64,000 nucleotides of DNA from Saccharomycopsis phalli (GCA_020342235.1 CP073215.1:1054001-1118000); one strand, 5' to 3'; positions 28,353 through 37,345 are shown, counted from the first letter of the stretch. Numbers and translations are program-made. Notes: generated from the sequence alone by a model not told the origin.

Positions 28353-30077
28353 CTTTGCCAGTTTTTTGCCTTCTTATATTTTCCTCTTTGTATTATTTAT
28401 TATGGATTGTGATTTGTTTCTGTTATAGACTTTATAGACTCTTAATTATGCAAAACGTTGCTGCATACCAACGTAGACCTCAGTTCTATTCTCGCTTCTG
28501 CAAGGCACATGGCCACCTCTCAAAATTGTCGCCAATTTCAGCTTGCCGTTTTGCCCGAATTTTCCCCCTTCCAAGCACCAGCTTCACAGCTTCTTCCCTT
28601 CCGTCAGATTGTCTCCCTGGGAAACTATTGACACACACAGTGCATTCGATCTCTTTGTCTATCTTTTAGTGCGCTTTTGACATTTACTGACTCTGGATTG
28701 ACTCTGGTCTCAGAGTCAATTCGGTCTACATATTGATTGCATTGACAGGTCCGCCCTCCAACCTGAACGTCGTCCTTGCCAGCATCAAACGCTTGCTATC
28801 TCCCTTCCAACACTTGTTCTTGTAGTCCTTCTTCTATCCCGCTCCCGTTGCATAACTTGTCCGGGCGCAAAATTGGACTTTACCAGCAATGCATGCTTCT
28901 CGAAAAGTTGAAAACTGGTCACTGGCAAATGCCCGCGGCGAGAACTGTAGCGACACCGTAATTTCTTGGCTTCAGCAACTGTATGTTGTCCTAAAATGCT
29001 TGATGTGTCCATAAACTGCAAGTCAAGCTTGTAAACCTAGCTCCTCTTGATAAACCCGGTTCTTCCTAATAAACCCGGCCGCCATCGTGGACATCTATTG
29101 TCCTGATAAACCTAACTCTGTTTGAAATTGAACCCTGAGGAACTAATCAGGCTCTAGAAAGTGCAACCAAGCAGCAAAGAGTGGTTTGCTGCTGCGCCAT
29201 GAACCAAAGCAATGCTGCCATGTCACGAATTCCGCCAAGTGGAAAAAACCGCCAGATAATGACTCAGAAATTTCACCTAATATCGCTACCGTTAAACTAA
29301 CAACAATAATTGCCAGCTGAGCGTCACATTAGAAGCCCGGCATGAATCTATCCATATTGTGTCGGAACATCTTCCAAGCAGACGCACGGAATCTTAAAAA
29401 AACTGGAACTTAATTTCTTTAAACCACATAAATATAGCCTTGGTGTGATTAAAGGTACAGAGCATCCAGTCCACACAGCAACGTGTATTCTCTTCTAACT
29501 GGTCTCCTCATTTGTCACCCAACCGTGGTTCATCTAGTCCTCCATAAGGTCTCATTGCAATCGTACCCGGCTTATTGCAAATCCAAATGAGTGTAAAATA
29601 TACTATTTAAGTATTTTTGGTGATGATTGGATTTCGGCACAAAATTTGCACATTGTATATACACTTGTATATACAGATTCGCGGCACGGCACACACTCGA
29701 TTGGAAATAAAATGCAATTGTCCAATAAACCGCACAAGTTTATCATCAAACTTTAACTACACCGCAATAGACTCAACGTTACAGTGCACTCGGATTAAAT
29801 GTCCCCAAGGCTTAAAAATAACCACGGCCAAAAAGCTGCCACGGCCAAAAAAACACTAGAGGCCTCGAAAACAGCCAAAGCTTAAAAGCGCACGTTATCA
29901 CTTGACCAAACACCTTTTTGCAATTTCATTTTCCCTCCCAAACTGAAACGAGCCGCACCCAACCGTACACCGCCATACTTTACTCTACACATGATATTTT
30001 GCAACATAGGATTCATTAAATACGTAAAATATTCGTTAATTCTACTCACTGGCTCAATTCTACCCACCAGCCCAGGT
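28353..30077. other. 1.7 kb region without a recognisable gene
   Basis: Only short, poorly composed frames occur, such as 28448-28669 on the plus strand. A perfect hairpin TTGACTCTG/CAGAGTCAA with a four-base loop lies at 28698-28719. ATAAACCC-type short repeats occur near 29040-29115, and CCACGGCCAAAAA occurs twice near 29820-29855. No RNA gene was recognised. Confidence 0.6.
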
Positions 30078-30320
30078 CTACTCACTCGGTTTCAGTCTCT
30101 TCTCCTTCTTCCAACTGTACTGAGTACGCACATTAGGAGTCGTTGCCATCGGCCCCGAGGCTTCATTGACCTCTATCAGGTCCTCACCGTCTTCGAAATG
30201 GTGTCTTCCATAAGCAATTCCAACATCAGATCTTGTATTTTGCATACGAGACGAGGACATACGGCGTGGTCGGTTCGTGGACCCCCACGATTGAAAATAT
30301 TTGTCGAAAATTCCAGACAT
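30078..30320 (-). CDS. small hypothetical protein (80 aa)
   Basis: The frame starts MSGIFDKYFQSWGS and is polar and charged throughout, with a basic Arg/Ser segment (about 18-30), an acidic middle (HHFEDGEDLIEV) and a lysine-rich end. The composition is that of a real, probably unstructured protein. No family is recognised. A run of about 15 T (as read on the gene strand) lies immediately before the ATG, typical of yeast promoters or leaders. It is divergent from SDH3 across 326 bp. Confidence 0.5.
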   Translation of the reverse strand: MSGIFDKYFQSWGSTNRPRRMSSSRMQNTRSDVGIAYGRHHFEDGEDLIEVNEASGPMATTPNVRTQYSWKKEKRLKPSE

Positions 30321-30646
30321 GAAAAAAAAAAAAAAAATAAAAATGGTGAGCAACTATAAGTTATGGTGCCTCCTTTTATACTATTTCCAACCCCTTAGTA
30401 ATCAGCTTTACTGTGGAGGTAATTAGTAAACATGGAGAAGAGCTCCTTGTCATCTACTGCAGAACGATGCATGCCGTAGTTACGATCCCTGCTACGATAG
30501 CAACCAAATGCTCGGTTTTTTCGTATTGTATTGTGGATCCCATGGAGCCCAGCACTTGTGTCACGTGAAGTCGATCACGCGACCATATCACGTGAAGATT
30601 ATTTGATTTTCTTTTATTGGCTCACAGTTTCTCACATAAACTCGAC
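30321..30646. promoter_or_regulatory. SDH3 promoter with two CACGTG boxes and a CCAAT box
   Basis: CACGTGA occurs at 30562-30567 and 30589-30594, and ATTGG (CCAAT reversed) at 30616-30620, about 27 bases before the SDH3 start. CCAAT boxes bind the Hap complex, which activates respiratory genes including SDH subunits in yeast, and CACGTG boxes bind Cbf1-type factors. Confidence 0.6.
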
Positions 30647-31168
30647 ATGTTGTTTCGTGCTGTTGGTATTAGACCTTTGCTAAACGCTGCAAGAGTGCCT
30701 GTGGCCCGTTCCACATTGTTCAGATGCTCTATTGCCACTGTGAAATCGACCCACACTGAGGAGGACTCCATTTTGAAGCAGCAGCGGCTCAACAGACCAT
30801 TATCTCCAGATTTGCAAATCTACCAGCCACAATTGACCTGGATCTTGTCTGGATTGCACAGAATTACTGGTGTGTTTCTTGCCGCTGGTTTTTACGGTAT
30901 CACCTGTACTTATGCCCTTGGAAGTTTTGCCAACTTTGACTTTGACGCAACGTCAATCTACCAGACCATCCAAGACTTGCCTACTGTGTTGAAATACTCA
31001 GTAAGAGCTGCCTTGGCATATCCTTTTGTGTTCCATTTTGCCAACGGCATCAGACACTACACCTGGGACATGGCAAAGGATTTGTCCCTCAAGGGGATTT
31101 ACAGATCGGGATATTTGGTTATGGCAGTGACTCTTGTTGGCGGAACTTGGTTGACCTTTTTGTCCTAA
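30647..31168 (+). CDS. SDH3: succinate dehydrogenase cytochrome b subunit
   Basis: The 173-residue protein has an Arg/Ser-rich mitochondrial presequence (about 1-45). It continues RPLSPDLQIYQPQLTWILSG and SGLHRITG (68-75), with the quinone-site Ser and Arg, then three transmembrane helices. HFANGIRH (130-137) carries the histidine expected to ligate haem. It anchors the catalytic Sdh1/Sdh2 dimer of complex II in the inner membrane. The start is the first ATG; the frame also runs upstream to a TTG inside the promoter. Codon composition matches ISU1, 169 bp downstream in the same direction. Confidence 0.95.
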   Translation: MLFRAVGIRPLLNAARVPVARSTLFRCSIATVKSTHTEEDSILKQQRLNRPLSPDLQIYQPQLTWILSGLHRITGVFLAAGFYGITCTYALGSFANFDFDATSIYQTIQDLPTVLKYSVRAALAYPFVFHFANGIRHYTWDMAKDLSLKGIYRSGYLVMAVTLVGGTWLTFLS

Positions 31169-31260
31169 ATTTACGCATTTTTATCATCCGTAGCGGCTTC
31201 CGGTGAGGGGCCTTTGTAGCTCGGAGCCGAGATGCAATTGCTAAATCGGGGAGTGGCGGG

Positions 31261-31267
31261 CGGGTAA
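31261..31267. promoter_or_regulatory. Reb1-like site upstream of ISU1
   Basis: CGGGTAA lies 71 bases before the ISU1 start in a locally GC-rich stretch between SDH3 and ISU1. Confidence 0.5.
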
Positions 31268-31337
31268 CGCGGAAAGCCAAGGGAGACATAAAAACAAAGT
31301 ACAATGGCCTTCTTTTTTTTTCTTTATCTAATTGATC

Positions 31338-31871
31338 ATGTTCAGATTCACTAGAGTTATACCAAGACTTTCTACCGGCGCCAGACCTCTTGCTTCCCCA
31401 TTAAAGCTCCATCCTATTGCCGTGCAACAACGTCTCTACCATCCACGGGTCATTGACCATTATCAAAACCCAAGAAACGTAGGATCGCTCCAAAAGAATG
31501 ATCCTAGTGTGGGGACTGGACTTGTGGGCGCGCCAGCTTGCGGTGACGTCATGAGACTCCAAATAAAGGTGAACGACGCCAGCGGTGTGATAGAAGATGT
31601 GAAGTTCAAGACTTTTGGATGCGGTTCGGCAATTGCGTCGTCTTCTTTTGCGACGGAATTGCTCAAGGGCAAGAATTTGGACGAGGCGCTTGAGATCAAA
31701 AACACGTTGATTGCCAAGGAATTGTCATTGCCACCAGTGAAATTGCACTGTTCCATGTTGGCTGAAGATGCTATAAAGTCGGCCGTGAAGGACTACCGCA
31801 GCAAGCGAAGCGGGAGACCAACAATTGGACCTGGTGCCGTCAAAAGTGCGCAAGCTGAAGTGACAAACTGA
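31338..31871 (+). CDS. ISU1: iron-sulfur cluster scaffold protein
   Basis: The 177-residue protein has a mitochondrial presequence (about 1-33) and the full IscU core: YHPRVIDHYQNPRNVGS, GAPACGD (Cys68, Asp70), FGCGSAIASSS (Cys95), the Hsp70-binding LPPVK (131-135) and HCSMLAEDAI (Cys138). All three cluster ligands and the Asp are present. It assembles [2Fe-2S] clusters with Nfs1-Isd11-Acp1 and frataxin and passes them on through Ssq1/Jac1. ACP1 is encoded in this same window. The start is the first ATG, after a T-rich leader. Confidence 0.97.
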   Translation: MFRFTRVIPRLSTGARPLASPLKLHPIAVQQRLYHPRVIDHYQNPRNVGSLQKNDPSVGTGLVGAPACGDVMRLQIKVNDASGVIEDVKFKTFGCGSAIASSSFATELLKGKNLDEALEIKNTLIAKELSLPPVKLHCSMLAEDAIKSAVKDYRSKRSGRPTIGPGAVKSAQAEVTN

Positions 31872-32054
31872 ATGAAGTAATGTGAAAAGCCAGGATAGAA
31901 TATCAGAGAAATTGGCCAGGACCAGGATGAAGCGTTGCACTGCCAAGTTGAGCAGTAAGAGATGTGCTAGTCTGTTGTTACCCCGATGTATAAATATTAA
32001 GATATTACGATACCGTCAAGTCTTTTTTTACTCCGTTCCATTCTAATATACAAA

Positions 32055-32711
32055 TTATAGGTTATCCCAGATGTAGTTTGTGATGAAAAAATCGCTCAAC
32101 TTGCAGTTTTTCTCGTCAATCTGCAAATTGGTAGTGATGTTTGTTCGGCTGTTGCTGATTATCAAGTTGTGGATCCTATCGCTGTTGTAATCCTCATTTA
32201 GCTTACTCACAAAGCTCGATTCGGCCTCTGGATCATCTCCATCATCCATCTTCAACTGCGTCTGGATGATCAAGCCCAAATTCTTGTAAATCTTCAACTT
32301 CAAAATATTAGAGTCTGGATGATCGCTCACCTCCTTGCTCAAGATATTCAAGCTTTTCAACTCGCTCAACTCCCCCAGCTTCTTTCTGTACTCTGAACTA
32401 AGATCGTTGATCTCGTTTTCCAAGTCCAAGTAATTTTTGGCCAACTTGAACTTGAGATTGTTCAAAGAGTTGATTTCCTCGAGCGTCTCCTTGCGGTCTC
32501 CCGACATTTCCATCCGCCGGAACTCACTTAGCTTAGCATCATACTCATTTGTAAGTTCCTCTAGAAGCTTTTCCTGCTCGCGAATCTTGTCTAGCCGCGA
32601 ACTTTCAATGGCAGCGATTTTGTTTTTTATCTGGCTTAGTATCCGCACATCAGGCTCAATGTCAAATCCTTCAATTGTCGACTTTATTAGTCGCGATGGC
32701 GCTTCAACCAT
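32055..32711 (-). CDS. SPC24: kinetochore Ndc80 complex subunit Spc24
   Basis: The protein has 218 residues, matching the 213 of yeast Spc24. A long coiled coil (about 20-120) is followed by a globular RWD-type domain beginning ILKLKIYKNLGLII and ending FFITNYIWDNL, the conserved end of Spc24. The domain pairs with Spc25 and binds the inner kinetochore (Mif2/Mis12 side and Cnn1). It is divergent from CMC1 across 103 bp with a CACGTG box at 32755-32760, and convergent with ISU1. Confidence 0.88.
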   Translation of the reverse strand: MVEAPSRLIKSTIEGFDIEPDVRILSQIKNKIAAIESSRLDKIREQEKLLEELTNEYDAKLSEFRRMEMSGDRKETLEEINSLNNLKFKLAKNYLDLENEINDLSSEYRKKLGELSELKSLNILSKEVSDHPDSNILKLKIYKNLGLIIQTQLKMDDGDDPEAESSFVSKLNEDYNSDRIHNLIISNSRTNITTNLQIDEKNCKLSDFFITNYIWDNL

Positions 32712-32754
32712 GTTTGTTGTTTATCAAGACGGAAAAACAACATACACCGCTGGT

Positions 32755-32760
32755 CACGTG
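32755..32760. promoter_or_regulatory. CACGTG box in the SPC24/CMC1 divergent promoter
   Basis: A single GTCACGTG lies between the two start codons (32711 and 32815), 44 bases from SPC24 and 55 from CMC1. Confidence 0.5.
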
Positions 32761-32814
32761 CCAAAAGCCCTAGGTGCATGATTTTCAAGTCAGTCGGGCC
32801 ATCACAGTTGAATA

Positions 32815-33124
32815 ATGGGCGACAATAGCTTACCAGTATGGTCCCTTAGTCCTAAAGAGGAAAAAGAATCGTATGCCAATTGGAAAAAGGCCGCTTATCA
32901 GCACTGCGATGCTGCGGTGAAGCGTGAGTAGACAAAACAGCGTTAACCAACTGACTTTAGAATTCTCGCTATGTGCTAAAGATGCTGGTATCTTTGTTAC
33001 TTTCAAGTGTCGCGAGTACCACAAAAACATGTACAACTGTCTTCAGAGCTACCAGACGCTTGATAACTTGGACCGGGAGCGGGAGAAGATCATTGCTGAA
33101 AAGCGATCCAAGGCTGCTTCGTAA
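32815..33124 (+). CDS. CMC1: twin CX9C protein Cmc1, one 37-bp intron
   Basis: Exon 1 is 32815-32923 and exon 2 is 32961-33124. The joined 90-residue product contains LPVWSLSPKEE, two CX9C pairs (Cys31/Cys41 and Cys53/Cys63) and SYQTLDNLDREREKI, matching yeast Cmc1. Cmc1 is an intermembrane-space protein, oxidised through Mia40, that helps cytochrome c oxidase assembly and copper handling. The intron (32924-32960) has donor GTGAGT, branch ACTGAC and acceptor TTTAG five bases later. Both halves of the first CX9C pair are needed, and they come from different exons, which supports the splice. Confidence 0.92.
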
Positions 33125-33275
33125 TGCTCATTGGAAGCAAAGGCTGCTTGCAAAAATGTACATAGAGAAATGGAACAAGAACCCTTGCGTGAAAAAAAAA
33201 GCTTCCATAATCAAACATAGTTACCCACTTGTTTGTAGCCCTGCTAGTATATATATGCTCCATGCAAAGTCCAAC

Positions 33276-33412
33276 ATGTCTACTTTACCAATGGATACTG
33301 CACACATGATCTTGTTTGAAGGCGTTAGTGATTTCATGTATCGGCCAGTGGAGATTCCCATCTCCGCAATAATTGGATCGGTTTGGTGTGTTCCCTTTTT
33401 AGTATGTCGCTT

Positions 33413-33446
<34 letters not shown>

Positions 33447-34228
33447 TTCAGCTAACCTCAGGGCGTATACTACTTTGTCACCAACCCACTACTCTGGGGC
33501 CCAGCGCTTAGCATTGTGATTCCCCAGCTACTAATCACAGCCACGGTGTTTGCGTTTGTTCATGTTTTCTTTTATATTCCGCAAGCTCTTGTTGCGGTTT
33601 TCTTCAATGGCCCCACCGGCATCATTGTCGCTTGGCTAGGCTGTCTCCAACAGGCGGGGATCATTTCCCGCTTAATTATAGAAAAGACAATCATGCCGGC
33701 GACCTTGAATCGGATATTTGACATTGTCATGCGGAAACACGGATCGGAAAAGTTGCTTGGCCAGCTACTTGTCCAGCAAAAGCGAGAGTTGGAGCTGGTG
33801 AGTGTGCAGCAGAATCTTGCAAATTGCTATGCCGAGTGGTGCAGATCAATCAGCACTCCATACTACTGGATAAAGTTTCTCATTATTGTGTTTTTCAACA
33901 TGATTCCGTTTTTCGGCCCGTACATTTTGATCTTTTTGCGGAGCCCGAGCAAGGCCAAAAGCCTTCATTCGCGCTACTACAAAATCAAAGGCTTTGACAA
34001 GGACGAAGTCGACATGTTCTTCAACTCTAGGCGAGCAGACTATACAAGGTAAGTCCAAGATCTGCAATATTTACTGACTCTAGTTTTGGAATTGTGGCCT
34101 TGAATTTGGAGTTGATCCCAGTCATAGGCATCTTCTTTAGCTACACCAACATCGTTGCTAGTGCCTTGTGGGCTGCTGACTTGGACAGAGAGCTGGAGAA
34201 GCAGATTCAGGCAAATATGCTCGAATAG
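33276..34228 (+). CDS. LDS/RRT8-like membrane protein, three exons
   Basis: Exons are 33276-33401, 33462-34048 and 34084-34228, giving 285 residues. It is a multi-pass membrane protein with long hydrophobic helices (IPQLLITATVFAFVHVFF, IGIFFSYTNIVASALWAAD) and conserved segments such as CLQQAGIISRLIIEKTIMPATLN and YYKIKGFDKDEVDMFFNSRR. This pattern fits the yeast Lds1/Lds2/Rrt8 family, found on lipid droplets and at the outer spore wall; the assignment is from recollection and moderately sure. Intron 1 (33402-33461, GTATGT donor, GCTAACC before CTCAG) contains 30 consecutive Cs. Intron 2 (34049-34083) is only 35 bp, with TACTGAC and TCTAG. A TATA-like run lies at 33247-33257. Confidence 0.7.
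33414..33443 (+). repeat. 30-nt poly-C run inside an intron
   Basis: Thirty consecutive C residues lie inside the 60-bp first intron of the LDS/RRT8-like gene, between the GTATGT donor and the branch region. The exact length may be affected by sequencing slippage. Confidence 0.9.
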
Positions 34229-34232
34229 TACA

Positions 34233-34296
34233 GGCAAAGATGATAAAAGGCAAAGATGATAAAAGGCAAAGATGATAAAAGGCAAAGATGCTAACA
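34233..34296. repeat. four tandem copies of a 16-bp unit after the LDS/RRT8-like gene
   Basis: Three exact copies of GGCAAAGATGATAAAA and one variant begin four bases after the stop codon. Related GTACGGCAAA-type units extend to about 34340. Confidence 0.95.
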
Positions 34297-34364
34297 GTAC
34301 CGCAAAAATGCTAAAAGTACGGCAAATATTCTACAAAGTACAGGGCTTGTCGATCGTCAATTGA

Positions 34365-34814
34365 CTAACTTCCCCTATATGTGGTGTAGCTATGGTTCGA
34401 AAGCAAAAGAGGAATGTGATAATGCTTGTCTGGGGGATCGCCCACCACAAAGTTTATATCTATATACGGAAAGAAACTTGCACTCTTGCTCGCTATAAAG
34501 TACTGTTTAGTGTGGAATCGTATCTTATATACACCTGCCTTGAGCTCATCCCAGGAAAACTCCGGCGATATCCCCACCTCCGCAGCTCTGGCATATTTCT
34601 TGTTCAAAATCCACTCGGGAATTCTCCCGTCAGAATTGGTCTTCGCTACTGCAAACGGAACTTCCTGGTACAATCCATCGCTAATGTCAATGACATCGAG
34701 TCCATCTTCAGTCTTATACTCGGGGTCTCGGCTGAGAAAATATAATGCGCATGTGACCCCTGCCGCCGGTCTTCCGTTTGTTGTATCAAGTATATGACAA
34801 GTAATTGGAGGCAT
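34365..34814 (-). CDS. 5-hydroxyisourate hydrolase (transthyretin-like)
   Basis: The 149-residue protein starts MPPITCHILDTTNGRPAAGV, the signature of HIU hydrolase, with a catalytic His at position 7. It has an Arg in YKIRFHTKQYF and ends with YRGS, the diagnostic C-terminus that separates the enzyme from vertebrate transthyretin. It hydrolyses 5-hydroxyisourate, the urate oxidase product, on the way to allantoin, and probably works as a homotetramer. No peroxisomal SKL-type C-terminal signal is seen. It shares a 127-bp divergent promoter with the SET gene. No urate oxidase gene is nearby. Confidence 0.92.
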   Translation of the reverse strand: MPPITCHILDTTNGRPAAGVTCALYFLSRDPEYKTEDGLDVIDISDGLYQEVPFAVAKTNSDGRIPEWILNKKYARAAEVGISPEFSWDELKAGVYKIRFHTKQYFIASKSASFFPYIDINFVVGDPPDKHYHIPLLLSNHSYTTYRGS

Positions 34815-34941
34815 GAAGAAACAGTGCAGATACCCGAGACTTTATACTGCTCATCGGGACACCGGTCCCGTGGTTTTGGTGCATGAAATTTCAGCACCCG
34901 AGGGCATGGTATATAGATTATCAATTTTTTTTTGAGCCACA

Positions 34942-36741
34942 ATGTCAACCGAGACTTTGCTAAAATGGTTCAAGGAAAATCAGGTGTTGATCCATCCGGA
35001 CTTAAAGGTGGTGGAGAGTGATGTTGGAGGCTTGGGTGTATTTAGCAATGTGGATATGGAGCCGGAAACCGTCTATTTAGACGAAGGAGAGGAATTGCTG
35101 GAGCCTTTGCTCAAGGTCCCAAAGGAAAGCACGTTTCACGGCAAAAATAGCTTTATTGCCAATATATTGGACGACTATGAGATTGAGGGAATGAGCTCCT
35201 TGATTATTGCCTATCTTTATGAGAAGCAATTGGGACCAAAGTCTCCATGGCATGGGTATTTTCAGTCGTTTGACAGCTTGGCGTTGGACGTTCCTCCCAC
35301 TTTTTGGAAGCCAGAGGAGAAAAAATGGTTCAAGAATACCGAGGTTGAAAATTTGTTGGATACCGACGACTTTGAGGTGTTGTTTAGGCAGGGAGTTGAA
35401 TTGGCAAAGAAGATCTCGCAGGATTTTAACTTGAGTATTCCAAACGAGTTGCAAGATGATGGGGAGCAAAGCTTGGCAGAGTTTGCTAAAATATATGTGA
35501 TGATCAGCTCACGGTGCTTTGAAGTGGATAACTATATTCAGGTAGCTTTGGTACCAGGTGCTGATTTGTTTAATCATTCGTCGAATTCTCCAAATTGTCA
35601 TTTCGAGTGTAATGGGCAAGTATGTGGTTTGTGTGGCATGGTTGATTGTGACCATGAAGAAGAGGAAGATGATGAAATGGAAATAGATGGAGATGAGGAT
35701 GGAGATGAGAATGGAGATGAGAATGGAGATGAGAATGGAGATGAGGATGGAGATGAGGATGGAGATGAGGATGAAGCAGATGAAGACGAAGCAGATGAAG
35801 AAAATAGCAGCTCAGAAGACAGCGACGGTGAAATTACAGAAGAATATATTATGAAACTTGAAAAGAAATCTAATAACAAGGAGGCCGAAGACTCTCTGGA
35901 TATACCCGCTTGGTTGCAGGATCACAAGGCCATGGATGGACAGAAATTTTATGCAGTCGATTGTTGTGATATAGTATTGCACCAGTCAGTTTCAGCAAAC
36001 CAAGAACTATTTTCCGATTACGGAGACTTGAGCAATCCCTATTTGTTATTCAAATACCAGTTTGTGGAGCTAGAAAATGATAACGATTATATTAGTTTAT
36101 CAAAACAAATTTTGGATTTTAAAAAGAAGAATTCTGGAGAATACAGCGAAAGAATTGGCTGGTGGAAAGATATTGGACTTGAATGCTATACAAGCTGGAT
36201 AAAACAGCAGATGAAGGCCAAAGAGGAAAGTGAAGAGGATGACGAGGATATGAACGATGATGATGTTGAAGAAGAAGAAGAAGAAGAAGACGACGAAGAA
36301 GATTATGAAGAACCACTACATTGGTTGAATGAAATGAAAATTGGTCCGAATGGAGACTTTTCATTGGCATTGGTGGGATTCATTAAGCTACTTTGCATTA
36401 GTAATCGTGAATTTACTAAATTATTCACTCCAGATGGAAAAAAAAAGGGCAAAAATCAGCAGCAGTTTGATGAGAATTATTTTGTAAAAGTAATGGAAAA
36501 CATAAAGGAGTTAAGCTCTTTGAATGATAAAGGGTATAAATTGTTGAAAAGTTTCTTGAAAGATAAATTGCAGTCGTTATACTTCAAAGGAAGCCTATTA
36601 GATGAGTATAATGACAAGCGGTTGTTGGAATTCATTGAGCAAGGGGAGAATGGAAGAAAGAAATCTGCTGCTGTTATTGTGTACAAGGAGAAGATGATTA
36701 TAGAAGAAGCATTGGCTAACATTGAAGCCGAAAAGTTATAA
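34942..36741 (+). CDS. SET-domain lysine methyltransferase (RKM/CTM1 class)
   Basis: The 599-residue protein has a split SET domain. GGLGVFSNVDMEP near residue 30 is the first SET motif, VALVPGADLFNHSSNSPNC near 210 the NHS core, and LFSDYGDLSNPYLLFKYQF near 360 the closing YG motif. Between the last two lies a long acidic insert with GDENGDE repeats (about 245-310). A second acidic run (about 430-460) precedes a helical substrate-binding domain. This layout is that of the yeast ribosomal-protein and cytochrome c methyltransferases (Rkm1-4, Ctm1). Which one it is cannot be decided here; Rkm3 (552 residues) and Ctm1 (585) are close in length. Confidence 0.75.
   Translation: MSTETLLKWFKENQVLIHPDLKVVESDVGGLGVFSNVDMEPETVYLDEGEELLEPLLKVPKESTFHGKNSFIANILDDYEIEGMSSLIIAYLYEKQLGPKSPWHGYFQSFDSLALDVPPTFWKPEEKKWFKNTEVENLLDTDDFEVLFRQGVELAKKISQDFNLSIPNELQDDGEQSLAEFAKIYVMISSRCFEVDNYIQVALVPGADLFNHSSNSPNCHFECNGQVCGLCGMVDCDHEEEEDDEMEIDGDEDGDENGDENGDENGDEDGDEDGDEDEADEDEADEENSSSEDSDGEITEEYIMKLEKKSNNKEAEDSLDIPAWLQDHKAMDGQKFYAVDCCDIVLHQSVSANQELFSDYGDLSNPYLLFKYQFVELENDNDYISLSKQILDFKKKNSGEYSERIGWWKDIGLECYTSWIKQQMKAKEESEEDDEDMNDDDVEEEEEEEDDEEDYEEPLHWLNEMKIGPNGDFSLALVGFIKLLCISNREFTKLFTPDGKKKGKNQQQFDENYFVKVMENIKELSSLNDKGYKLLKSFLKDKLQSLYFKGSLLDEYNDKRLLEFIEQGENGRKKSAAVIVYKEKMIIEEALANIEAEKL
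35685..35820 (+). repeat. acidic coding repeat (GATGAGGATGGA-type) in the SET gene
   Basis: Tandem 12-bp units coding for Gly-Asp-Glu-Asn/Asp, followed by Glu/Asp/Ala-rich codons, form the acidic insert between the SET motifs. The repeats are near-identical and likely length-variable. Confidence 0.85.
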
Positions 36742-36981
36742 AGCGCATTCTGTTGAACTTGGATTGTATCTTTTAATATATAAATGACATCTAGACTATA
36801 TTAAATTTGACCAAAAGGACAAGTGCTTGTATTTTACTTTTTGAGGTATAATGTAAATTTGCCCTAGTAACGTGTGTTTGATTTAATTGGCATTTTTCAA
36901 TAATGCTATGCATCCCAACACCGCAGATAACATCCGTGCATTTTGTTGTTAAAACCAGAGTGAAACTTGGGTGATTCCAAG

Positions 36982-37197
36982 ATGGTACGAGCAATAAAAG
37001 GTTCATTAATCAAGTGCGATCCTTCTATTAAGGCCTTGATTGTCGACATTGATTCAAAGCGTCATGATATAATTATTGAAGAGTTAAATGACACCAATTT
37101 ATTAATCAGTACGGATATGGTCCAGTTTGTAAAGAATGAATTGACCAGGATATTGGATAAGAATAGTTACAATGCGTTGGAGGAAGCAGAACAATAA
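36982..37197 (+). CDS. TFB5: TFIIH subunit Tfb5 (TTDA/GTF2H5)
   Basis: The 71-residue protein starts MVRAIKGSLIKCDPSIKALI and aligns over its whole length with yeast Tfb5 (72 residues), including IIIEELNDTNLL and FVKNELTRILDKNSYN. Tfb5 binds Tfb2 in the TFIIH core and stimulates nucleotide excision repair. The start is the first ATG; the frame continues upstream through promoter codons without an ATG. It converges on COG3 with a 148-bp gap, in which nothing else was seen. Confidence 0.95.
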   Translation: MVRAIKGSLIKCDPSIKALIVDIDSKRHDIIIEELNDTNLLISTDMVQFVKNELTRILDKNSYNALEEAEQ

Positions 37198-37345
37198 AAT
37201 GACGGTAACAAGCGGTGGAATAAAGCACGCGATTGATACTAATCTCCTTTGTTGGCGGACATTAATTTAGCAATTGGTCTACAGTGAATTAATTTACCAT
37301 GCTTTTGATGATAGTTATTAAAATGCATTATGGTCATGTCGAGCC

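Noticed and set aside
29618-29720. C/D-box snoRNA from GTGATGAT near 29620
   Set aside because: No D box (CTGA) follows at a suitable distance and no terminal stem is present.
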